Source of the DNA: CAIWAH01 sp964602595
GTDB lineage: Bacteria; Verrucomicrobiota; Verrucomicrobiia; Limisphaerales; UBA9464
Length of the DNA: 64,000 nt
Direction: 5' to 3'
Assembly: GCA_964602595.1 (NCBI GenBank)
Contig: CAZRRO010000010.1
Span: 147,114 to 211,113, forward strand
Part shown: one piece after another, positions 19,401 to 25,181 of the stretch
Numbering within the stretch: position 1 is the first letter of the stretch
Layout: every line of letters begins with the position of its first letter
The notes under the pieces: generated by a model
The model's input: the letters and a program-made list of their open reading frames with translations, nothing else
Told to the model about the DNA's origin: nothing
Databases searched by the model: none
Program-made: the position numbers and the translations under genes

Positions 19401-20479
19401 GTTCGTCGCTCCAGGGGCAGTTCGTGAATTACTCGGCCACCTTCCAGCATCTCGGCCCGTTGAGCGGCCGGCCGGAGTTCTCGCTCGTCGAGAGCACGGA
19501 GATTCACGAGATGATCCATCTCGTGCGCGTGCAGGGTGTGCCGGATGACGGCACGTTCGACTTCCTCGTCAACGACCAGCTCGACGACGACTTCCTGCCG
19601 GATGCCGTCCACTTCAGCCAGGGTGGCAGCGCCCCGGTGCGGGTGGTCCGGATCGGCAGCTACGATGGCGCGCCGAGCGGCGGCGACACCGAGGTCGTCC
19701 TGACCGCCGACGTGCCGGCCGGCTACGTGTATTTCCGCCTGCCCGATCCCGGCAATGGCCAGTGGCAGATCCACAGTGTGCGTCGCCCGGGTGGCGGGGC
19801 GCTCGCGGCCGAAAACGTGTGGCAGACCGACCGCACCTTCGTCGCGGGCGCACGCCGACCCCGCTATGAAAACAACCTGCACCTCTTCGACCACTTCGCG
19901 ACGGCTGGCCCGGTAAATCTGACGCTCCACTTCGCGCCGCCCACGTTGCTGGCCGGCGCGGATGCCGTGGCTCGGCCCGACAACTCCGCCGTGATCAAAA
20001 TCCCAATCGCGCAACTGCTCGTCAACGACACCGGCGCGAATGGCGACCTAAACTTGCTGTCCAGCGTGGGCAACGCGCAACCACCCGGCGCCACCGTCGC
20101 GTTGATCGGCGGCTTCGTGGTCTACACCGCTCCTTCCGCCATGGCGGGCAACGGCACCTTTGACTACACGCTGCTCGCCGGTCCCGGGGGCGCGACTAGC
20201 ACCGCCACGGTCACGGTCACGCAGGTCACGCTGCCACCCGACCCGGAACCGAACACTGGCCGTGCGGTCATCGTCGGCGACAGCGTGGTGCTGAGCTTCA
20301 ATGGTGTGCCGGGCTACCAATACCGCGTGCAATTCGCCACGCAGGCGGCTTCGCCCTACGTGTGGCGGGAGTTCGACCCGCCGGCCTTGCTGACCGCGCC
20401 CACGAGCGGGGTGCTGACGTTCACCGACGTGGCGCCGCCGGAACCTGTGCGCTTCTACCGCTTCATCCCCCACCCGTAG
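10493..20479 (+). CDS. Giant secreted multidomain adhesin-like protein (3328 residues)
   Basis: Signal-like N-terminus (1-30), then WDGGGDGTSWHDPLNW (34-49), common at the start of secreted beta-helix proteins of this phylum. Residues about 200-880 hold five degenerate repeats of about 140-175 residues. Then come an Ig domain (about 1040-1120; YQWFRNGTLLGG, YTCRVSN), a PA14-like domain (about 1143-1316; GSDDGFHLRAG), a putative He_PIG/cadherin-like domain (1479-1576), a CARDB-like domain (1670-1786; EDNNYLAP), a carboxypeptidase-regulatory-like domain (about 2090-2186), a cysteine-rich stretch (about 2323-2540) and a last domain ending RFYRFIPHP. No PEP-CTERM, LPXTG or autotransporter barrel is visible, so anchoring is unexplained. 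ATG start 51 bases after the kinase gene. Likely surface adhesion or matrix; no enzyme motif recognised. Confidence 0.85.
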   Translation: MSFSLVAVSRRVGMGSLILGAFTSVLLRAASVSWDGGGDGTSWHDPLNWSADTLPTSADNVTIALPGAVVAHSSTTATTVIASLVCPQELRLTFGSLTVTGDSVFAGGTLRLLGGTFVGSPQIIAGKLEPRSLNAPVTFNLFDACELIGEVAGLATVRVQGSFAHGEGVVTWSGLRNLHGELRLESLANPVRAKVRTVSDDGTRHGFIYVQPTGRLTAGQGAGGERLIASELHLRGRVGVTGGATLRQAPELASVTYTQFDGAQVETDATSMFQLGSAHAAILGGSISGRMVAGTHSLETSGSATGPSPLILAGRVRLREHSAANLTLLVQGNNQFGDATLQANGDTLAPGETWPIVPIFGPIRCESINLGHPVTLDGVRGGFWIKPTGSLTFAPGTGGSRNFAENSILRNDGRIEVLSGTASVLPNGYYGTDGGVTVGDFFVRGSQIAFGSAPATANELLVIGPDNRLSPATTAIPAGQTVRLRGENLAGDAALALPANLDLHGSLILDTRNLAYFTRATVTEGATLHIRPGGSLVAASGSGGIRVLNGAVLNEGTVSVAADRVLRQENTTPASFTQRAGSLTVEAGGRFEQRSGVFRHEGGTVTGEVVVGNGTLDVAASATVPTTFILAGQSALLGNASPVATVWLRGANDFGDAILNLAGAVLNRGTLRLESRNIGYPCRILCAEGASLVNEGRLEVNVGSGGQRRFDGSFVQRGEIAVEPDYGVEFRGSFEVDGGSVTGPHDLFNVALLLTAAPTVPSVYRVVGQAGQLLTDIPAGMHLQLLGDNRYGDARLTAAGDVANRGRVELTSANLGYTERLTLTTGTFLNAAGGTLEFAAGSGGRRYLEAPLDNRGSVVIGGNLEGYFGRGGGTSRSRGALTGGSTYVQFTGPFVNEAGATASLAGTLRANDGFFNDGTLQVGGPGAAGSLSVYGPFTQSAGARLELDVLSTAAGTGYDRLLQYEAALNLAGALALNSAGFTPAAGAQFDVLGTQLAFTGTFQPVTGLSLGANLGFNTDYSATLLRLTATERAGDLTPPQITQQPLPRFAALGESASFTVTATGSEPLGYQWFRNGTLLGGQTAATLTIPSVGGGDFAGYTCRVSNAAGSVVSLPATLQSPGPTVSLADAVRTTLPPVEGDGVLLDLFNGVGGDTTPTPEALTGLAPSGSVFAPVIDFPSPGAVVNVGGQFEVFFADTTTPPAQVLGLAAANFTLRHQFLLRVSPDLDLDATRPGIQLTLGVGSDDGFHLRAGSQALGSAGVRGFSYSWMNVTFEDRGLYPVTLLFAANATGQSGLEFAWKTAADPAGEIVPQAALYSSPDIGDRRVTFEELPAGSVVTDQFAGEGVVFNATAGLVITDAKPDRFVPVSGDRVFGDPATSGAAAGVVELEFVDPANGAHAVTDFVRFFVVDAETAGAVVTALDPDGATLLTRELHGGAGAQERVLLRVANISKVRVTLGSGADSVALDSLVFTTPTAFNRAPTLAALSDATLDEGQTLTFTAVGSDPDGDPITYGLVPPAPSGATMDPVTGAFSWAPNELQGPGTFPLTVSVTDDQVPPATATRTFQVTVREVNQPPVMPAVPELVHDQPGTFRFRVVASDPDFQVLTHRVELQANQHLTPLNAFMDAGDEFVWVVPEAAPAAIYRGTFFASDGTVEVSQPFAVRLVRIPDLRLTALSAAAEIETQAESPLTFRVENLGSGIAPASVVRVWATLDDTFDGRDPELGAYSVPALLPGTSVERTVPQIWPREPGSYRLVALADGADAVAERSEDNNYLAPTNRVQILPAYSATVATTTTVAPAGTPVEFTGSAHYRNGQPASQVVVSVQVRVRETTRNLGALTDAVGQFRLTFQPLPDEAGAYAIGACHPGEATAPEQDSFHLVHLGFEPAALTVTGPALRPLTNPVVLVNLGELPLTGLTVQTEPSLASLQVRLIPPALLPADGSVELPLVIESTLDAALETNLNLTLTSAEGARRTLPLTVKLLPLQARLVALPGALDATVIRSNQTVVEFQIRNEGSLASDPVQLVPPPLTWIRPGTTLPLPSLPPGASHTLTLLLQPDGTVPVGDAGGALLLTGGASLLSVPFNFRVRDDLLGSLLVEAVDEYTFYAPGQPRLTNALVSLRRKSDGTLIGEQRTDASGQVRFEGLTEGIYDLGVVATNHGAFGEPIRILAGRTLEKQTFLARQNVHYRFHVEETGVADETRMVVEAVFETLAPIPVLTIEPAFVPLGQFSPEGGQIEFKVTNHGVLAAQNARFRWASGGNLIFEPLVSSLGDLGGRSSVTIPVRVLHDADRDGRQDGIVAAAMRASRPRRQDQTPGEAANRPACPGSPAVDFDLQCGTNTYTFTVGGQTDGACGGPIAAYVNQDGGAPYGPFPTFTFYPDEGPACDPCSIEIGGIYARCYFNILAPGALECAESLANYVNSESLGEALLNLYEVIDACGIELKIPEGNLPDLPPGGNPNSPYRKGLSLKKPRLTLDKDKPDVGKGPPDDATEEALDGIPIPERLRELIKCLKDLACSCRTGAECPENIDDIIDTLLDGLEDGFNPDPDSSDRPAVARATPARHATDPRILPGQVGVRQQYARLAAVMELFHSYYGGEDWIGGLDNAGTTNFHGAFTAVTRPDSADGRTISAAERAGLLALEPLPDLIDTNEVAQFADRWNRSIEYYGRGWFSVTNVPAGESTDFIAVDRFDKAQYAARLAFARWRQDNAADPTYAIFEATEVLYNNMVEAANSGGICARVRLRLDQNAVQTRQGFTASLEMENHGGAPLTALGVTLDIRDMDGLPVAESQFALLPPHVTGFSAVNGTGTLEAGAAGLASWLIVPGHDAAPTNAPVTYTVGATLVYVQDGYVLTVPLAPTTISVLPQPRLHVAYFHERDVFADDPFTAPIEPSIPYSLGVRVENRGFGTARALRIESSQPKIIENDKGLLIDFNLFATEVAGLGVTPSLTAEFGDVVPSASKTARWLFRSSLQGQFVNYSATFQHLGPLSGRPEFSLVESTEIHEMIHLVRVQGVPDDGTFDFLVNDQLDDDFLPDAVHFSQGGSAPVRVVRIGSYDGAPSGGDTEVVLTADVPAGYVYFRLPDPGNGQWQIHSVRRPGGGALAAENVWQTDRTFVAGARRPRYENNLHLFDHFATAGPVNLTLHFAPPTLLAGADAVARPDNSAVIKIPIAQLLVNDTGANGDLNLLSSVGNAQPPGATVALIGGFVVYTAPSAMAGNGTFDYTLLAGPGGATSTATVTVTQVTLPPDPEPNTGRAVIVGDSVVLSFNGVPGYQYRVQFATQAASPYVWREFDPPALLTAPTSGVLTFTDVAPPEPVRFYRFIPHP
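11090..13085 (+). repeat. Five degenerate protein-level repeats inside the giant protein
   Basis: Anchors of the form G-[SAT]-G-G-x-R recur at about residues 219 (GAGGER), 396 (GTGGSR), 540 (GSGGIR), 702 (GSGGQR) and 840 (GSGGRR), each followed by a G-x-V/I-x-V strand. A second anchor, N-[FY]-GDA-x-L, recurs between them (NQFGDATL, NDFGDAIL, NRYGDARL; degenerate NLAGDAAL). DNA identity between units is low, so the duplication is old. The pattern suits a right-handed beta-helix. Confidence 0.65.
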
Positions 20480-20492
20480 TGGACTGACGCCC

Positions 20493-21191
20493 ATGAGACT
20501 GAAATCTAAGCTGCTCCCGGCCGCACTCCTGGCGCTCGCCGCAGGCCTGCGGGCCTCGGTAGTTACCGAAACCCGCGAATTCAACATCCCCCCTCTGGCT
20601 GGTGCCGTGCCGGACAATCGCGTGCCGCTGACGCTGACCCAGACGATCGGCGACTCCGCGATTCTCAGCCTCACCGAGGTTCAATTGAGCCTCAGGCTGG
20701 CCGGCAGCCCCGGAGAATTAGGTTGGGCCGGCGACCTGTTCGTCTCATTGAACTACGACTTCAGCCCGGCCACTGCGATCCTGCTCAACCGCGTGGGCGT
20801 GACCGCCGGCGACTCGCTGGGGTTCAGCTACGGCGGCTGGGACGTGACGTTTCGCGATGACGCGGTGAACGGCGACATCCACCTGGCGCAGCCGCTGCCT
20901 GGAACTCCACTCCTGACCGGGCTCTGGCAGCCCGACGGCCGGACAGACCCTCTTGAAGCCGACCGTTCCGCGCGATTTGACGCACTCCTCGGCAATCCCG
21001 GAAATGGCCGGTGGAACCTTACCTTCGCTGATCTATCGCCCGGCGGCACCATGACCGTCGAAAGCTGGACCCTCACGCTGGTGGGCGAGGGAATAGAGTC
21101 TGTGCCGGAGTCGTCCACTTGGGGCGCCGTCGTGTTCATGCTGGTTGCCGCCAGCCTCTTGGCGCGCCGCCGGACGGGCGGTGCCGACTAG
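20493..21191 (+). CDS. PEP-CTERM protein with proprotein convertase P-domain
   Basis: A 232-residue exported protein: signal peptide (MRLKSKLLPAALLALAAGLRA), a P-domain-like beta sandwich (about 25-195; FNIPPLAGAVPDNRVPLTLT at its start, WNLTFADLSPGGTMTVESW near its end) and a C-terminal sorting signal, VPESSTWG plus helix AVVFMLVAASLLA plus RRR. VPES replaces the canonical VPEP. PEP-CTERM proteins are processed by an exosortase, which is not in this window. P-domains normally follow a subtilisin domain; here the P-domain stands alone. It starts 13 bases after the giant protein, so the two are probably co-transcribed and could form a surface complex. Confidence 0.85.
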   Translation: MRLKSKLLPAALLALAAGLRASVVTETREFNIPPLAGAVPDNRVPLTLTQTIGDSAILSLTEVQLSLRLAGSPGELGWAGDLFVSLNYDFSPATAILLNRVGVTAGDSLGFSYGGWDVTFRDDAVNGDIHLAQPLPGTPLLTGLWQPDGRTDPLEADRSARFDALLGNPGNGRWNLTFADLSPGGTMTVESWTLTLVGEGIESVPESSTWGAVVFMLVAASLLARRRTGGAD

Positions 21192-21249
21192 CCGAGGCAC
21201 ATGAAAGGTTCGGGCTGGCCGGGCCGGGAGCGAAATGGTTACGGGTTGC

Positions 21250-21390
21250 CTATTTCCGCTCTGCCGCTCCCCGCACTCCGAAGGAGTTGCCTCGGATCTC
21301 GGGCACATAACTGGGATGGGCGGTTACTAGCAGCGCGTGGAGGCTGTAGCTCGCTAAGCTCGGATACCCCGGCTGCCCTGTGGTGAAGCC
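21250..21390 (-). pseudogene. Decayed 3' end of an alpha-2-macroglobulin gene
   Basis: Read on the minus strand, this stretch translates to HALLVTAHPSYVPEIRGNS, then FGVRGAAERK and a stop. The intact gene at 25182 ends HALPVIAQAMYVPEIRANS, then AEVRVDVAERK and a stop, so about 20 of the last 30 residues and the stop position match. Further upstream, GYPSLASYS resembles GYWELRYSY, with about seven codons missing between that and HAL. No start or longer frame remains. It lies just downstream of the split RCC1 gene. Confidence 0.75.
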
Positions 21391-21404
21391 GCACTAGGCG
21401 TGGC

Positions 21405-22996
21405 TCATTGGTTCCAAGTTAGCCGGTAGAATCGCTGACGGAGCTCCGATGAGACTGGGTCAACAAAGCGCTCAATTCGTTCTGTCGTCGGTGGTAGCAG
21501 AAGCAGATTTCGCCATTGAACCATGTCCTCGGAGACCTGCACACCAGTTAGCCGTCCGCCGTTTGTAGTGACCGAAACGCAAATCCCAAGTTGGAAAAAC
21601 TCGTCCAGTTCCAAGGGACCGGACGGTGCTTCAAGTCCTTCCGCCCGAAGTTCAGTGGTCGCGAATGTCTGTGAATGCCCGTCGGAAACGCGGACGGTAT
21701 AGGTGCCTAGATGGCATGGGGCCACCCGCTGGATGTTCAGCCAGCGATTGGTTTCGCCCGGCAGGTCCATGCCGCCAAACTGCCATTGAAAACCCAAGGG
21801 CGCGATGCCCACCGCTCCGATGCTAAACTGGACGCTCTCACGGCGAATCGATCGGATCGTCGCGGGACGGGGTGGTCGCAGGATGGCGATTTCGTCGTCG
21901 CCTGGGGCTCGCACTGCCGCGAGTCTCATCTGGCTGCCGTCCGAGGCTATCCAGCGGACACGCCGAAGTCGGGCAAGCTTGGGGGCATCGTCTGGAAAGT
22001 TCATGCCCCAGACCACGACCGTTCCATTTTCACGCAGCGCCATCGCATGGGAGCTACCGGCTGCGATCATCGCGACGTCGTCGAGATCCTCTGGTGTGGT
22101 TGCCACCCTATTGGTGTCACCCCACGCCGCGATTTGCCCGTTAGCGCGAAGGGCTAGGCTGAAATAGTATCCGCCCGCCACTTGGACTGCGTCCTTCAGT
22201 TTTGCGGGGGCCGCCGTTTCCCCATATAGGTTGTATCCCCAGCCATAGACCATGCGGGAGTCCAAGATGGCTAAAGCATGGGAGTGACCCGCGCTCACGG
22301 AGTGAATGGGCTTGGGAAAACCTCGGGGCGGAAAGCCCGGATGGGGGGTGAAACCGCCCCAGATTGCGACTTCTCCTTGGGCATTGACCGCTAGGCCATA
22401 GGTATCTGTGACCGAAATCCGTTCCCAATTCCCATTGGGGCTCGCCGAGCCTAGGCCGTCGACGGTTCTTCCCCATCCAACAATTGAACCGTCTTCCCTC
22501 AGCGCGAAGCTGGTCAGTCTGCCGGCGGCGACTTGTTTTACCCCGGATAACCCAATCGGAACAGTGGCCTGACCGTCAGTGTTTGCTCCCCAGGCCCGGA
22601 CGGTGCCCCCAGCTTGAAGTGCAAGGACATGCTGGCCGTTCGCCTCGAATGCAGCCTGCACTACAGTGCCAAGATTGGCGGGGATGTCGTTAATGCTGAG
22701 ACCAAAGCCCGTTGGCCAGATTGCGAGACTGCTCACCCTAGCAGTGACCGTCATTTCGTTGGTGCCACTGCCATTGCTGGCCCGCAGTCTGACAGGGTAG
22801 TCACCAAGTTCTCTTGGTGTCCCGGTTATGGTTCCCTTGGCTGCATCCAGTTCGAGCCCCGGGGGTAACCCCTCTGCCTCCCACGCGGCTGGATGATTGT
22901 AAGCAGCCAGCTCCCAAACATTTGTCACACCTACAGTTAACTGCTGAACAGGCGCATTGTGGATTTGCGGAGCCAACTGCTGCGCCTTGAGGGTTA
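21405..22996 (-). pseudogene. RCC1-repeat secreted protein, 3' portion (cut off by IS insertion)
   Basis: C-terminal part of a gene split by the IS element at 22997-23922. It carries a putative Ig/He_PIG domain (GLPPGLELDAAKGTITGTP), a block of RCC1-like beta-propeller repeats (AGGTVRAWGANTDGQATVP, SVSAGHSHALAILDSRMVYG, AAGSSHAMALRENGTVVVWG), an Ig-like domain (GFQWQFGGMDLPGETNRWL) and a final domain ending in QRFYRLTWNQ, like the RFYR end of the giant protein. Alone, the fragment could start only at a TTG at 22976 and lacks a signal peptide. The frame joins the 5' portion exactly when the IS and one TTA copy are removed. GC is lower than in neighbouring genes. Confidence 0.85.
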
Positions 22997-23013
22997 GAGC
23001 CTGTCTGAGAAGT
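22997..23013 (+). repeat. IS left terminal inverted repeat
   Basis: GAGCCTGTCTGAGAAGT, preceded by the TTA target duplication at 22994-22996. It is the exact complement of the right end at 23906-23922. Confidence 0.92.
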
Positions 23014-23106
23014 CGGTGTGAAGTGCGAAAGTAAGGAAAGCGAACGCAGTGCTTGACCTTGGGGCGAATCCGATTTGCCGATCCATCGCGGCAGCGCTGT
23101 CAGGCG

Positions 23107-23889
23107 ATGAAAATCGCCAGTTTCGAGACCGATTTGACCGACGCCCAGTGGCGGCTGATCGAGCCACTGCTGCCGCCACCGAGCCGACTGGGACGTCCCC
23201 GGACTCCGCTCCGTCCGGTGGTCGACGCCATCCTCTACCTGATCAAGAGCGGCTGTCCTTGGCGGCTTCTCCCCAGGAACTTCCCCCCATGGAAGACGGT
23301 CTACCACTTCTTCCGGCACTGGAGTCGCGGGCCGATCTTCAGCGGCTTGAACGACCGGCTCCGGGCGTTGGTTCGCGAGTCGGAAGGAAAACGCTGCCGA
23401 CCTACGGCAGCCGCGCTGGACAGCCAGACGGTGCGCTCCGACGCGCACGGCGGTGCCGTCGGCTACGATCCGGGCAAGCGAACCAAGGGACGGAAGCGTT
23501 TTCTCCTGGTGGATACGCTGGGAATGATCCTTGGCGCGGCCGTGGTTCCAGCCAACGAAACCGAACGGGCCGGGGCCAAGGTCCTGCTGAAGCCCCTGCT
23601 GGGATGGTTCCCCTGGCTGCGGAAGATCTGGGTGGACAGTGGCTACTGCGGACCGGACTTCGCGGCCTGGGTTCGGGAGCAGCGTCCCAAACTGGAGATC
23701 GAGGTGATCAAGCGTTGCGACGACCTGCGGGGATTTCACGTCCTTCCGAAACGTTGGATCGTCGAGCGCACCTTCGCCTGGCTGGTTCAAAACCGGCGAC
23801 TCGCCCGGGACTACGAGCAGAGCGAATCCAGCGCCACAGGGCTCATTTACGTCGCCATGATACGCCTCATGCTTCGTCGACTGGCCTGA
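23107..23889 (+). CDS. IS5-family DDE transposase
   Basis: A 260-residue transposase in a single uninterrupted frame, starting MKIASFETDLTDAQWRLIEP. An N-terminal DUF4096-like helix-turn-helix (about 5-85; GRPRTPLRPVVDAILYLIKS, GCPWRLLPRNFPPWKTVYHF) precedes the RNase H-like DDE core: first Asp in ALDSQTVRS, second in WVDSGYCG, Glu in ERTFAWLVQNRRL. It cuts and re-inserts the element. The frame is open upstream to 23053, but the ATG at 23107 matches the usual N-terminus of the family. All catalytic residues are present, so it is probably active. It is transcribed opposite to the gene it interrupts. Confidence 0.93.
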   Translation: MKIASFETDLTDAQWRLIEPLLPPPSRLGRPRTPLRPVVDAILYLIKSGCPWRLLPRNFPPWKTVYHFFRHWSRGPIFSGLNDRLRALVRESEGKRCRPTAAALDSQTVRSDAHGGAVGYDPGKRTKGRKRFLLVDTLGMILGAAVVPANETERAGAKVLLKPLLGWFPWLRKIWVDSGYCGPDFAAWVREQRPKLEIEVIKRCDDLRGFHVLPKRWIVERTFAWLVQNRRLARDYEQSESSATGLIYVAMIRLMLRRLA

Positions 23890-23893
23890 TCCC

Positions 23894-25108
23894 TCAGCAT
23901 TCGTCACTTCTCAGACAGGCTCTTAGCATACGCACTGTGCTTCCGGCTGAGGTTTCGGAACGCAAAGTCACCTGAAAGGTTCCCATGACGTCCGAACTGC
24001 CGACGATCGCTTGGCGTGCTGGATCAAATGTCAGCCCGGTGGGCAACCCTTCCGCCGTTGCCCTTGCGGGTGAGTGAAAACTCTTGAGACGCAGTTCGAA
24101 AGGCACTCCGGGCGTAAACACTGCTGCTGGCGGTCCGACCAGCGCAGGCCGGCCCACTTTCACATCGTCATCCACCAAGGCTAGCGTTTCGTCCGCAAGC
24201 GCTGAAATGCTCACTACGCCACGAAGGCCGGGTGGTATGTTGGTTTGTCCGTTGCGACCATCCCCCCAGCAGATCACGGAACCGTCCGCTAGCAGTGCTG
24301 CCGAATGATTCTGTCCAGCGGTGATCGCGACCGCCGATATCACTGACTCGGGCACATTGCATTGGCCGAAATTGTTGGCCCCCCAAGCAATGACGCGGCC
24401 TCCTGCCTTCAGCGCCAGGTAATGAGCTCTTCCTGCGGCGATGCTTATGACATTCGTCGCCTCAGGTGGCACATTAGTCGAAATGGGCTGTTCGCTGAAG
24501 TTGAGGAAATGCTCCCAAACCATAACTGCACCGTCCCTTCTACGGCCCAGTATCCGGTCGTAAGCACCTGCCACTTCAACAATGTCATTGAGTTCTGGAA
24601 ACTCCTGGAGCGATCCACCCGTTTGTTGACCGATTTCAAAGACTCTTCCATGCCCCATTACCAGCAGCGTTGCATTTCCCACTGAGTAGGTTTGAACAAC
24701 GTTTCGCAGACTGTCCGGGAATCCGACTTGGTTGTAGATGGTGAGTCTGGTCCATCCTGCCGCCGCGCCATTGTCCATCACCACCGAGCCATCCCCATAG
24801 GATGCAGCGATGCGGCATATTCCCCGCAAGCCTGCCGGCATCGGCTTTTCCCAACTTATTCCCCGGTCCCCCGGCACGTCTCCCCATTCCACAAGTTTGT
24901 CCTGATCCGTCAACGCAAGTCCCCAAGACGCGCCGCAGGCTATCTCGATCGCATTCGTGAGGGTTGCTGGAATAGCCAACGCACCTGCACTTGAATTTCC
25001 CCATCCGACCACCCGCGTGCCGGCGGTCGCAGGAGCGGCAAATCTCGCAAGGCAGAGCAATAACAGTATGCCGATGGAGGGACGAAAAAGACGTTGGCAG
25101 GCAGGCAC
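23894..25108 (-). pseudogene. RCC1-repeat secreted protein, 5' portion (truncated by IS insertion)
   Basis: N-terminal part of the split gene. GTG start, signal peptide (PSIGILLLLCLARFAAPATA), then RCC1-like repeats (GTRVVGWGNSSAGALAIP, AGGRVIAWGANNFGQCNVP, ADGSVICWGDGRNGQTNIP) and an Ig/He_PIG domain (ATAEGLPTGLTFDPA). The native frame runs to 23923; from there the last codons (RACLRSDEC and stop) are IS sequence. A truncated secreted product of 404 residues could still be made. The intact ancestor would be 924 residues with two RCC1 blocks. It lies 73 bases downstream of the alpha-2-macroglobulin gene on the same strand. Confidence 0.88.
23906..23922 (-). repeat. IS right terminal inverted repeat
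   Basis: ACTTCTCAGACAGGCTC, the exact complement of the left end, followed by the second TTA copy at 23923-23925. Confidence 0.92.
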
Positions 25109-25181
25109 GCGCGGAGGAAACCGGCAGCCGCTTGGTCGGTCAATGTGACACTAAAATCAGCCTGGTAGGGTCGAAGCCGCC

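Larger units (their letters stand above)
22997..23922 (+). mobile_element. IS5-family insertion sequence (IS1031-like), 926 bp
   Basis: Perfect 17-bp terminal inverted repeats (GAGCCTGTCTGAGAAGT) at 22997-23013 and 23906-23922, flanked by the direct repeat TTA at 22994-22996 and 23923-23925. The 3-bp TNA target duplication and GAGCC ends fit the IS1031 group of the IS5 family. It carries one intact transposase gene. Perfect ends, an intact transposase and an otherwise undamaged target gene all point to recent insertion. Confidence 0.93.

Noticed and set aside
16727..20014. 1095-codon open frame on the minus strand
   Set aside because: It is antisense to the giant secreted protein, Arg/Gly/Glu-rich and without domain motifs; a typical shadow frame in high-GC DNA.
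22801..23907. 368-codon minus-strand frame spanning the IS left end
   Set aside because: It is antisense to the transposase and then reads the RCC1 gene in the wrong frame; no coding character.
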